The translations under genes and the position numbers were made by a program. The notes beneath the pieces were generated by a model. That model was not told where the DNA came from. It worked only from the letters and a program-made list of their open reading frames with translations, and searched no databases. Positions 1 to 7,816 of a stretch of 8,843 nucleotides of DNA are shown one piece after another. Position 1 is the stretch's first letter. The number at the start of each line of letters is the position of its first letter. This DNA comes from CBDVAK01 sp965371945 (GTDB lineage: Bacteria; Pseudomonadota; Gammaproteobacteria; Competibacterales; JAHEDQ01): the NCBI GenBank assembly GCA_965371945.1, contig CBDVAK010000139.1:1-8843 (forward strand). The letters run 5' to 3'.

Positions 1-1722
1 CAGCTTGTCGTAGTCCACTGTTTCACCCTGAGGCTTTTCGTTGTCCAGTTTCGCCTTGGGAGCACCCGGCTTGCTGAGCCACTCTTCGGGATCCACTTCG
101 GGGTTGAGCTTGGGACCACACTCACCCTGGGCACCAGAACGCTCGATGCGCGCCATTACCTTGTCCTGTTCGGCGGCAAGGTTATCCATGGCAGTACTCA
201 CGGTGACCTCACCGGCAACGGCCTCACCGATATTCTGCCACCACAGCTGCGCCAGTTTCGGATAGTCCGGCACATTGGTACCACTGGGTGTCCACATCAC
301 CCGCGCGGGGCTGCGATAAAACTCCACCAGACCGCCCAGCTTGGGTGCCCGCTCGGTAAACGACGGGTCGTTGATGTCACTGTCACGGATGATGGTCAAC
401 CCGACATGGGACTTTTTCAAAGACACGGTCTTGGAAACCGTGAACTGCGCGAACAACCAGGCGGCTTTGCGCCGTTCCAGCGGAGTGGACTTCAACAGGG
501 TCCAGGAACCGGCGTCCTGATACCCCAGTTTCATGCCTTCCTCCCAGTAGGGGCCATGCGGTGAGGGCGCCATTCTCCACAACGGGTTGCCGTCGGCGTC
601 GACGGTATGGTTGCCCTCGCTCTGCGGCGCCACCATGGCCGCGGTAAAGGCTGTGTACCAGAAAATCTGCTGAGCCACATTGCCTTTCGAAAGACTGGGC
701 AGCGACTGGTAGAAGTCCATCCCCAGGGCTCCCGGTGGCGCATACTTGCGCAGCCACTCCATGTACTTGCGCAGCGAATACTTGGCCGCCGGACCGTTGG
801 TCGCACCACCACGGCTGACGCTGGCGCCGACCGGACGACAACCATCGACCCGGATGCCCCACTCATCGACCGGCTTGCCGTTGGGCAGCCCCTTGTCACC
901 GGCGCCGGCCATCGACAGCCAGGCGTCGGTAAAACGCCAGCCCAGGTCAGGGGCCTTCTTGCCGTAATCCATGTGCCCGTAGATCGCCTTGCCGTCGATC
1001 TCAGCAATGGTTTCGCTGAAGAACTCGGCGATGTCCTCGTAGGCAGACCAGTTGACCGGTACACCCAGCTCGTAGCCATAGATGTCCTTGAACTGTTTCT
1101 TGAAGTCTTCGCGCTGGAACCAGTCGTAGCGAAACCAGTACAGGTTGGCGAACTGCTGGTCGGGCAGTTGATAGAGTTTGCCATCGGGCGCGGTGGTGAA
1201 CTCACGACCGATGAAGTCTTCGACATCCAGGGTCGGCAGTGTCACATCCTTGCCGTCGCCCGCCATCCAGTCGGTCAGATTGGTGACCAGACCGTAACGA
1301 TAGTGAGTGCCGATCAGATCGGAATCGTTGATGTAGGCGTCGAAGATGTTCTCACCCGACTGCATCTGAGTCTGCAGTTTCTCGATCACGTCGCCTTCCT
1401 GAATCAGGTCGTGGGTGACCTTGATCCCGGTAATCTCGGCAAAGGCCTTGGTCAGCACCTTGGACTCATAGTCATGGGTGGGAATGGTCTCGGAGACCAC
1501 TTTGATCTCCATACCCTTGAAGGGTTCGGCGGCCTTGATGAACCACTCCATCTCCTTCATCTGCTCTTCCTTGGAGAGCGTGGAAGGCTGGAACTCGTCA
1601 TTCACCCATTTTTCCGCCGCCGCCTTGTCCGCAGCCGCCGGACCCGCGATCAGGCCCAGCGCAAGCGCCACCGAAACGCTCAGCAGCGTTCGTTGCAATC
1701 GCATTCGTTTTACCCTATCCAT
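1..1722 (-). CDS. glpV: Periplasmic glycerol-binding protein of ABC transporter (GlpV), 3' end cut by window
   Basis: This is the solute-binding subunit, which captures substrate in the periplasm and delivers it to GlpP/GlpQ. I translated all 574 codons by hand from the ATG at 1722-1720 to the window edge and found no stop or frameshift, so the gene is intact apart from its last few codons. The start is set by a GGAGG at 1734-1730, 7 nt upstream; the later Met7 has no comparable site. Residues 1-31 form a Sec signal peptide: a basic n-region, a hydrophobic core, and a PAAA end before Asp32. There is no lipobox Cys, so the protein is probably soluble. The mature part begins AEKWVNDEF and continues through QPSTLSKEEQ, ETIPTHDYESK and IQEGDVIEKLQTQMQSGEN, which I recognise as the long (about 570-580 aa) family-1 binding protein of glycerol operons. 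Only two cysteines were seen, C295 and C535; a disulfide is possible. The substrate is inferred from family and context; automated annotation may say only 'sugar'. Confidence 0.93.
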   Translation of the reverse strand, partial: MDRVKRMRLQRTLLSVSVALALGLIAGPAAADKAAAEKWVNDEFQPSTLSKEEQMKEMEWFIKAAEPFKGMEIKVVSETIPTHDYESKVLTKAFAEITGIKVTHDLIQEGDVIEKLQTQMQSGENIFDAYINDSDLIGTHYRYGLVTNLTDWMAGDGKDVTLPTLDVEDFIGREFTTAPDGKLYQLPDQQFANLYWFRYDWFQREDFKKQFKDIYGYELGVPVNWSAYEDIAEFFSETIAEIDGKAIYGHMDYGKKAPDLGWRFTDAWLSMAGAGDKGLPNGKPVDEWGIRVDGCRPVGASVSRGGATNGPAAKYSLRKYMEWLRKYAPPGALGMDFYQSLPSLSKGNVAQQIFWYTAFTAAMVAPQSEGNHTVDADGNPLWRMAPSPHGPYWEEGMKLGYQDAGSWTLLKSTPLERRKAAWLFAQFTVSKTVSLKKSHVGLTIIRDSDINDPSFTERAPKLGGLVEFYRSPARVMWTPSGTNVPDYPKLAQLWWQNIGEAVAGEVTVSTAMDNLAAEQDKVMARIERSGAQGECGPKLNPEVDPEEWLSKPGAPKAKLDNEKPQGETVDYDKL

Positions 1723-1834
1723 CACATATCCTCCGTCCGGCCTTCAATTGTGGTGAACCGGTTGCCCGGCCCCGAGTCACGGCGGGAAGGCCTGTTTCCG
1801 CCGTGTGTTGTCGATATAGCTACGGTAACCGGTG
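1723..1834 (-). other. 112-bp glpU-glpV intergenic spacer
   Basis: This is the only sizeable gap inside the transporter operon; the other junctions overlap or are 28 bp or less. It holds the stem-loop annotated at 1778-1805, two copies of AACCGGT (near 1756 and 1827) that could pair because the motif is palindromic, and the glpV Shine-Dalgarno site (1734-1730). A TATATC hexamer lies at 1818-1813 but lacks a matching -35 element. No convincing small gene was seen. Confidence 0.6.
1778..1805 (-). repeat. Intergenic stem-loop between glpU and glpV
   Basis: An inverted repeat has arms 1778-1788 and 1795-1805 around a 6-nt loop. In the minus-strand transcript it gives eight consecutive Watson-Crick pairs (CACGGCGG with CCGCCGTG), then one A-C mismatch and two A-U pairs next to the loop. 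There is no U-run on its 3' side in the sense transcript, so it does not look like an intrinsic terminator. Hairpins of this kind between binding-protein and membrane genes can block exonuclease or attenuate transcription, which would change the relative yield of GlpV. That role is inference; the pairing itself is visible. Confidence 0.55.
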
Positions 1835-2113
1835 TTAGCCCCACCGCATCAGCAGAATCATCCACAACACGCTGATGCCAGAGGCAATCCACAGATTCAA
1901 ATCGGTGAAGCCGACCCAGGCCAGGTGAATATAGGCGCTGCCCAGCAGACCGATGAACAAGCGGTCACCCCGGGTGGTTGAAATCGGCAGTAATCCGCGC
2001 CGCTCCACACAGGGAGAAGTCAGTTCCCAGATCGTCATGGCCACCAGCATGACCACCACCGTGACAAAGAAAAGCGCGGTCGGTAGTGTCCAGGCCATCC
2101 ACTCCAGAGTCAT
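1835..2113 (-). CDS. glpU: Small three-helix membrane protein of glycerol ABC operon (DUF2160 type, GlpU)
   Basis: This is a 92-residue hydrophobic protein of unknown biochemical role. Predicted membrane helices lie at about residues 8-29, 51-69 and 73-90. The loop at 30-50 contains ERRG and TTRGDR; by the positive-inside rule this loop is cytoplasmic and the N-terminus periplasmic. Size, TrpGlu/Arg pattern and position between the second permease and the binding protein match the DUF2160 small integral membrane protein (GlpU) that accompanies glycerol ABC transporters. It starts at an ATG 12 bp after the glpQ stop, with AGGAG 8 nt upstream, and ends at TAA. It may be an accessory subunit or assembly factor for GlpP/GlpQ, but nothing in the sequence proves that. 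No nucleotide-binding or enzymatic motif is present. Confidence 0.85.
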   Translation of the reverse strand: MTLEWMAWTLPTALFFVTVVVMLVAMTIWELTSPCVERRGLLPISTTRGDRLFIGLLGSAYIHLAWVGFTDLNLWIASGISVLWMILLMRWG

Positions 2114-2125
2114 CTGTCCGTCTCC

Positions 2126-2925
<800 letters not shown>

Positions 2926-2929
<4 letters not shown>

Positions 2930-3798
2930 TGCCTGTCTCCGGTACCGACATTGAGCAACGCCTGGTAGAACAACCAACTAAACAGCAGCACGATCAGAAA
3001 ATAGATGAGGGAGAAGGCGGCTGCCGGGCCCAAATCGAACTGGCCAACCGCCAGCTTGACCAGATAGATGGACAAAAAAGTGGTCGAGTTGCCGGGCCCC
3101 CCACCCGTCAACACGAACGGCTCGGCATAGATCAGAAAGCTGTCCATAAAGCGTAGCAGCACGGCGATGGTCAGCACGCCGCGCATTTTCGGCAACTGGA
3201 TATAGCGAAAAGTGGCCCAGGCCGAGGCGCCGTCGATGCGGGCCGCCTGAAAATAGACATCCGGGATCGCCCGCAGACCCGCATAGGCCAGTAGCACCAC
3301 CAGCGGCGTCCAGTGCCAGACCTCCATCAACATCACGGTGATCCAGGCATCCAGCGGCGAGGAGGTGTGATCGAACGGAATGTTCGTGGCAGCGATCGCG
3401 GCACCCAGCAAGCCGATGTCGGGGCGGGTAAAAATAATCCAGATGGTGCCGATCACGTTCCAGGGGATCAACAGCGGCAACGCCACCAGCACCAGCGTAA
3501 CCGACACTCCCCAGCCACGCTTTGGCATGGTCAGCGCCACCAGCACGCCCAACGGAATCTCGATCAGCAGCACCATGCCCGAAAACAGCAGTTGCCGCCA
3601 CAAGGCGTCACGCAAACGATGGTCGTTCAGCGCCTCCCTGAACCACTCGGTGCCGACGAACACCCTATGCCCCGGACCAAAGATGTCCTGCACAGAGTAG
3701 TTGACCACGGTCATCAGGGGAATGATCGCCGACAGTGCCACAATCAGAAATACCGGTAGCACCAGCCACCAGGCGCGGTTGTTCTCCCACTTGTTCAC
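2926..3798 (-). CDS. glpP: ABC transporter permease, MalF-like (GlpP)
   Basis: This is the first transmembrane subunit of the importer, 290 aa if translation starts at the GTG at 3798-3796. That start is preferred because GGGAGG (3812-3807) lies 8 nt upstream, and because the frame from further upstream would overlap glpT and add a charged N-terminus unlike the family. Helices are predicted near residues 11-32, 66-90, 98-122, 151-176, 207-228 and 256-282. The EAA coupling loop is at about 184-203 (FQAARIDGASAWATFRYIQL), followed by the conserved TGGGPGNST segment at 231-239, both typical of MalF-like permeases. The gap from the glpT stop is 28 bp and the stop overlaps the glpQ start (ATGA). 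It presumably pairs with GlpQ in the inner membrane and contacts GlpS/GlpT through the EAA loop. Confidence 0.92.
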
Positions 3799-3806
3799 CG
3801 GCACCA

Positions 3807-3812
3807 CCTCCC
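3807..3812 (-). promoter_or_regulatory. Shine-Dalgarno site that fixes the glpP GTG start
   Basis: GGGAGG on the minus strand sits 8 nt before the GTG at 3798. No ATG with a comparable site exists nearby. The frame stays open upstream into glpT, so this site decides the start. Confidence 0.75.
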
Positions 3813-3826
3813 GACCGCCCGGGCGC

Positions 3827-4906
3827 TCATGCCAGCAAACGTCCCGCACTGTAAAGACGGGTCATACGCGGATCGAATTGCAAACCGCAACGTTCGGCCG
3901 GTACGGCTTGATCCTCAGGCACTTTGACCTTGAGCTCGAGGTCGTCCATAACACAGGTCACAATCTTGAAATTGCCAAGATCAGCAACATCACGCACCTG
4001 CGCCTGCAGGACGCTGTCCGAACCTTCGGCCAAACGCACGAATTCCGGCCGCACTCCGATTTCCAGATCTTCGGCAGCCTGTGTGCCGCGGAGCAGTTGC
4101 TCACTCAGCGGCAGGCGCTGGCGACCGATCACCGCGGCGTCTCCGTCGATGGTGCAAGGCAGGAAGTTCATTCCCGGACTGCCTATGAAGTAGCCCACGA
4201 ACCGATGGCTGGGCGCTTCGAACAATTCCTGCGGTGTACCCGTCTGCAGTACCTGCCCTTCATGCATCACCACCACCCGCTCGGCAAAGGTCAATGCCTC
4301 GTTCTGGTCGTGGGTAACATAAATCAGAGTCAATTCGTAGCGCTCGTGGATCTCTTTGAGCTTGCGCCGCAACTGCCACTTCACGTGCGGGTCGATGACG
4401 GTCAGCGGTTCGTCGAAAAGGATAGCCGCCACATCCGAGCGCACCAGCCCCCGTCCCAGGGAGATCTTCTGTTTGGCATCGGCGGACAGGCTCTGAGCAC
4501 GCTTGCCCAGATCGCCAACCAGATCCAGCATCTCCGCCACCTCGGTCACGCGGGTACGCACCGTGGCCGTGTCGACGCCGCGGTTTCGTAGTGGAAATGC
4601 GAGGTTCTGGTACACCGTCATGGTGTCGTAGATCACCGGAAACTGAAACACCTGGGCAATGTTGCGCCGCTCGGTCGGCAGCGTAGTGACATCGCGGCCA
4701 TCGAACAGTACCCGTCCCCGGGTCGGGCTGATGAGTCCGGAAATGATATTGAGCAAGGTAGTCTTGCCACAGCCCGAGGGGCCCAGCAGCGCATAAGCAC
4801 CACCATCCTGCCAGGTCAGATCCAGCGGCCTCAGCGCATAGTCGCTGTCGCTTGCTGGTGCGCTGCCGTAAGCATGAGCCAAGTCCTGCAATTCGATCCT
4901 GGCCAT
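3827..4906 (-). CDS. glpT: ABC transporter ATP-binding protein with degenerate signature motif (GlpT)
   Basis: This is the second ATPase subunit of the glycerol importer, 359 aa from the ATG at 4906. A TTG lies one codon earlier, but GGGAG 7 nt before the ATG favours the ATG. Visible motifs are Walker A GPSGCGKT (42-49), Q-loop Q88, Walker B with D165/E166 (LFDEP), a D-loop Asp at 172, and the switch His H199 in YVTHDQ. The ABC signature is abnormal: LSADAKQ (140-146) replaces LSGGQ, losing both glycines and the Gln. The C-terminal part (about 240-350) is a MalK-like TOBE/MOP region with GVRPEFVRL. The ATG shares one base with the glpS stop (TGATG), suggesting coupled synthesis and a GlpS/GlpT heterodimer. 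It is not the E. coli glycerol-3-phosphate antiporter GlpT, which shares the symbol but is a membrane MFS protein. Confidence 0.93.
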   Translation of the reverse strand: MARIELQDLAHAYGSAPASDSDYALRPLDLTWQDGGAYALLGPSGCGKTTLLNIISGLISPTRGRVLFDGRDVTTLPTERRNIAQVFQFPVIYDTMTVYQNLAFPLRNRGVDTATVRTRVTEVAEMLDLVGDLGKRAQSLSADAKQKISLGRGLVRSDVAAILFDEPLTVIDPHVKWQLRRKLKEIHERYELTLIYVTHDQNEALTFAERVVVMHEGQVLQTGTPQELFEAPSHRFVGYFIGSPGMNFLPCTIDGDAAVIGRQRLPLSEQLLRGTQAAEDLEIGVRPEFVRLAEGSDSVLQAQVRDVADLGNFKIVTCVMDDLELKVKVPEDQAVPAERCGLQFDPRMTRLYSAGRLLA

Positions 4907-6024
4907 CAACCGACTCCCTGCGTGGTATCAGCCACGGCGCTACCGGTGCGGCGCTGGGGTGCCGCCACCAAGGTACCCTGCGTATCAAATACGAACAGGT
5001 GGCGCGGGTCCATAAAAGCTTTCATCGGGGCCCCCAATTCGAACTCGTGCACGCCTTCCTCCTGAACCACCCAGACCCAGTCACGATGGCGGAAGTGGAC
5101 AAAGGTTTCCGAGCCACTGATCTCCGCAAGCTCGACGGTACCGTCGATTTCCACATCATCGACATGCTGACGGGTGACGAACAAATGAGCGGCCCGCACC
5201 CCGAAACGATAGCGCCCGTCGGCGATACCCGCCATATGATGGCTGACGGGCGCACGCACATCCCCACCAATGACCACCGCGCCGTCCACCACCTGGCCAT
5301 CGATCAGATTGATGGGCGGATCACTGAACACCTCCCCCACGCGCTCGTTGGCAGGAACATTGTAGACGTCTATGGTGGGGCCGGCCTGCACGATGCGTCC
5401 GACGTCCACGACCAGGACGTTGCCGCCCATCATCAGCGCTTCCATGGGCTCGGTGGTGGCATAGACGACGATCGAGTTGCGGTTTTCGAAGATGGCACGC
5501 AGTTCACGTCGTAATTCCTCGCGCAGCTTATAGTCAAGATTGACCAACGGCTCGTCGAGCAACAGTAGTGACGACTCCTTGACCAGCGCCCTTGCCAGCG
5601 CGGTGCGCTGCTGCTGGCCACCGCTCAGTTCCAGTGGCAGACGCTGCAACAGGGATTCGATGTGCAACATCTCCGCGATGGCACCAACCCGGCGGTCGAT
5701 TTCCCCCTTGGCAACACCGGCCCGGCGCAGTGGGGAGGCGATATTGTCGTAGACGCTGAACGCCGGGTAGTTGATGAACTGTTGATAGACCATGGCCACA
5801 TCACGGCGGCGCACCGAAACACCGGTGACATCCTGACCATCCACCAGCACGCGTCCCTTGCTGGGGCGGTCGAGACCGGCCATCAACCGCATCAAGGTGG
5901 TCTTGCCGGCGACCGTGCGGCCCAGCAACACGTTGATGGAACCCGGCTGCAGTTCCAGATCCAGCGGGTAGATGTGGGTCTCGCCACCCACCCGGCGGCT
6001 GACCTGTTCGAGGACCAGCGTCAT
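4906..6024 (-). CDS. glpS: ABC transporter ATP-binding protein lacking the switch histidine (GlpS)
   Basis: This is the first ATPase subunit of the glycerol importer, 372 aa. Motifs in order are Walker A GRTVAGKT (35-42; fits GX4GKT but lacks the usual inner Ser-Gly), Q-loop Q81, an intact signature LSGGQQQR (133-140), Walker B LLLLDEP with D157/E158, and a D-loop Asp at 164. The H-loop position holds Thr191 (YATTEP) instead of His. Spacing confirms this assignment: catalytic Glu to H-loop is 33 residues here and also 33 in GlpT. A MalK-like C-terminal TOBE/MOP region occupies about 235-350, including RYRFGVRAAH. The ATG overlaps the glpD stop by 4 bp (ATGA); GGAGG lies 11 nt upstream. The Thr substitution suggests weak hydrolysis at the site built from its own Walker motifs, so it probably relies on GlpT. 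Confidence 0.93.
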   Translation of the reverse strand: MTLVLEQVSRRVGGETHIYPLDLELQPGSINVLLGRTVAGKTTLMRLMAGLDRPSKGRVLVDGQDVTGVSVRRRDVAMVYQQFINYPAFSVYDNIASPLRRAGVAKGEIDRRVGAIAEMLHIESLLQRLPLELSGGQQQRTALARALVKESSLLLLDEPLVNLDYKLREELRRELRAIFENRNSIVVYATTEPMEALMMGGNVLVVDVGRIVQAGPTIDVYNVPANERVGEVFSDPPINLIDGQVVDGAVVIGGDVRAPVSHHMAGIADGRYRFGVRAAHLFVTRQHVDDVEIDGTVELAEISGSETFVHFRHRDWVWVVQEEGVHEFELGAPMKAFMDPRHLFVFDTQGTLVAAPQRRTGSAVADTTQGVG

Positions 6025-7544
6025 GCTCCCGGGCGCCTCCTCAGCGCGGACCCGTCACCATGGTCGCCCAGATATTCGCGCAGCCGGTGCTGCCTGTTCT
6101 GGGCAAACGTCAAGCCCAGCTTGCTGCGTCGCCAGAGTATGTCCTCAGCGCTGCGGGCCCATTCGTGGTTGACCAGATAGTCGACCTCGCTGCTGTACAG
6201 TCCATCGCCAAAGTCCTCGCCCAGACCGGCCACACCGCTGGCATCACCCAGTAATCCATAGACCCGGGTTCCGTATGCATGCGCGTAGCGCCGCGCAAGG
6301 TCGTCGGGAAGCCAGGGTCGGTCATCCCGGAGGGTCGCACAAAATGCGTCGAAGTCGGCATCCTCGATGTCGCCACCGGGCAAATGAGCATGGTGAGTCC
6401 AGGCCCGGTACCGCAAGCCCAGCGTTGGCAACAATTTCTGCAGAGCATGCTCGGCCAGCTTGCGATAGGTGGTGAGCTTGCCACCCAGTATCGTCATCAG
6501 TGGCGCCTCGCCATCCCCAACTTCCAGATCGAGAGCATAATCACGGGTTGCCGTGGTTGCCGGTGCTTCTGGATCGTCGTAGAGCGGGCGTACGCCGGCA
6601 AACTGCCAGGCCACGTCCTGCGGAGTGATGGCGGTCGCAAAATAGCGATTCATGGAGTTACAAAGATAGTCAATTTCGTCCGCCTCGATGCGCGCGTCGG
6701 CGGGATCGCCGGAATACTCGACCTCCGTGGTCCCGACCAAGGTGAAGTCGCCACCATAGGGAATCGCGAACACGATCCGCCGGTCCGGATTCTGGAAGAT
6801 ATAGGCATATTGGTGGTCGAACATACGCGGCACCACGATGTGGCTGCCCTTGACCAGCTTGAGCGGCGCAGGTTCGGCACCGGCAATCACTTCATGCTGT
6901 ACGCTCGACACCCACGGCCCACCGGCATTTACCAGCGCCCTGGCACTCACTTCGGTGTTGCCGCCGTCGTTCTCGCGCATCCTCACCCGCCAGCCCTGCG
7001 CAGTCCGATGAGCAGACACGCAAGCTGTGCGGGTTAGGATGCGGGCACCGCGCTCGGCTGCATCCAGCGCATTGAGCACGACCAGCCGGCTGTCGTCGAC
7101 ACGACAATCCGAATATTCGAAGGCCTTGGTCAGGCCCGGCTTCAGCGCCGTACCGGCAACGTGTTGGCGCAACGCGATGCCGTTGGAGCCCGGCAGCAGT
7201 TGGCGACCACCGAGGTGATCGTAGAGCAGCAACCCCGCACGAATCATCCAGGCCGGCCGCAGCCCGGGCAAATGCGGCAGCACGAAGCGCAACGGCCGGA
7301 TAATGTGTGGCGCGGCGCGCAGCAGTACTTCACGCTCGATCAGGGCCTCCCTGACCAGGCGGAATTCGTAGAACTCCAGATAGCGAAGACCACCATGGAT
7401 AAGCTTGGTGCTGGCCCAGGAAGTGGCACCGCCAAGGTCGCTCTGCTCACAGAGCAACACCGACAGCCCCTGGCCTGCCGCGTCGCGCGCAATACCGGTA
7501 CCATTGACGCCGCCGCCCACGACGACCAGATCGAAATTTTCCAT
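6021..7544 (-). CDS. glpD: Aerobic FAD-dependent glycerol-3-phosphate dehydrogenase (GlpD)
   Basis: This enzyme oxidises sn-glycerol-3-phosphate to dihydroxyacetone phosphate at the inner membrane, with FAD as cofactor and quinone as acceptor. The 507-aa product matches the usual length (about 500) and aligns along its whole length with my recollection of E. coli GlpD. Motifs are the dinucleotide-binding fold VVVGGGVNGTG (7-17), STKLIHGGLRYLEFYEFRLV (45-64), PAWMIRAGLLLYDHLG, FEYSDCRVDD, LVKGSHIVVPR, GVRPLYDD and GGKLTTYRKLAEHAL. The C-terminal domain contains LPGGDIEDAD and NHEWARSAEDILWRR. I chose the ATG at 7544-7542 because the protein begins MENFDLVVVGGG as in the family; a TTG at 7592 gives an atypical extension. 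No strong Shine-Dalgarno precedes this ATG, which lies 5 bp after the stop of the glpR remnant. It begins the tightly packed operon and supplies the catabolic step after uptake and phosphorylation. Confidence 0.97.
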   Translation of the reverse strand: MENFDLVVVGGGVNGTGIARDAAGQGLSVLLCEQSDLGGATSWASTKLIHGGLRYLEFYEFRLVREALIEREVLLRAAPHIIRPLRFVLPHLPGLRPAWMIRAGLLLYDHLGGRQLLPGSNGIALRQHVAGTALKPGLTKAFEYSDCRVDDSRLVVLNALDAAERGARILTRTACVSAHRTAQGWRVRMRENDGGNTEVSARALVNAGGPWVSSVQHEVIAGAEPAPLKLVKGSHIVVPRMFDHQYAYIFQNPDRRIVFAIPYGGDFTLVGTTEVEYSGDPADARIEADEIDYLCNSMNRYFATAITPQDVAWQFAGVRPLYDDPEAPATTATRDYALDLEVGDGEAPLMTILGGKLTTYRKLAEHALQKLLPTLGLRYRAWTHHAHLPGGDIEDADFDAFCATLRDDRPWLPDDLARRYAHAYGTRVYGLLGDASGVAGLGEDFGDGLYSSEVDYLVNHEWARSAEDILWRRSKLGLTFAQNRQHRLREYLGDHGDGSALRRRPGA

Positions 7545-7549
7545 TGTGA

Positions 7550-7816
7550 CTATCGGGGTCCGGCAACGATGCGCGAAAACGCACCCTGCCAAAGGTCACG
7601 GTTTCGCTTTACCAGCAAGTCACAGCGTGCATTTTCGACGCTCCAGGGCGAACCGGCGCCACCATGATGGTGTGCCGGCAACGCCTGGCCGCAAAGCTGG
7701 TTGATATCCCGCCTGATTGTTTGTGGTGTCTTGTCGATACGCTGCGCCAACAGCTCGATGGTGACGAACCCGCGACGCCGCACCGGGGCCACAATCTGTT
7801 GCTGTCGCTGCTTCAA
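7550..7816 (-). pseudogene. glpR: Remnant of DeoR-family glycerol repressor gene (glpR), DNA-binding domain only
   Basis: The 88-codon frame begins TTG-KQRQQQIV and contains a DeoR-type winged helix-turn-helix: RRRGFVTIELLAQR, then the recognition-helix segment TPQTIRRDINQL, then HHGGAG and SVEN. This matches about the first 60 residues of GlpR repressors (normally about 250 aa). After SVENARCD the similarity ends and a short unrelated tail reaches TAG at 7552-7550, so the whole sugar-phosphate effector domain is missing. Other signs of decay: the start is TTG, with an in-frame stop 7 codons upstream and no ATG; a Pro sits in helix 1 (QQIVAPVRR, where I expect something like QILELVRR); and QALPAHHHGG replaces the usual basic EGLLRRHHGG-like wing. 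It could still express a small DNA-binding peptide, but as a regulated repressor it looks dead. Its position before glpD is where glpR often sits. Confidence 0.8.

Noticed and set aside
383..1226. Two overlapping minus-strand frames inside glpV that might suggest a broken gene
   Set aside because: The glpV frame is open without interruption from 1722 to the window edge with continuous family similarity; these are out-of-frame shadows rich in Arg, Ser and Trp.
1813..1818. TATATC as a possible -10 box for a separate glpV promoter
   Set aside because: No acceptable -35 hexamer at 16-18 nt upstream, and AT-rich hexamers arise by chance in a spacer.
1756..1833. Two copies of AACCGGT flanking the glpU-glpV hairpin
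   Set aside because: A 7-bp palindromic GC-rich word twice in about 80 bp is weak evidence; recorded only as context.
607..1875. Long plus-strand open frame of 422 codons opposite glpV
   Set aside because: It lies antisense to the fully translated glpV, shows no family motif, and its composition is what an antisense frame of a GC-rich gene produces.
3701..4591. 296-codon plus-strand frame opposite glpT and the start of glpP
   Set aside because: Antisense to clear ABC genes; His- and Gln-rich low-quality translation without motifs.
6279..7037. 252-codon plus-strand frame opposite glpD
   Set aside because: Antisense to an intact, well-matched glpD; no recognisable domain.
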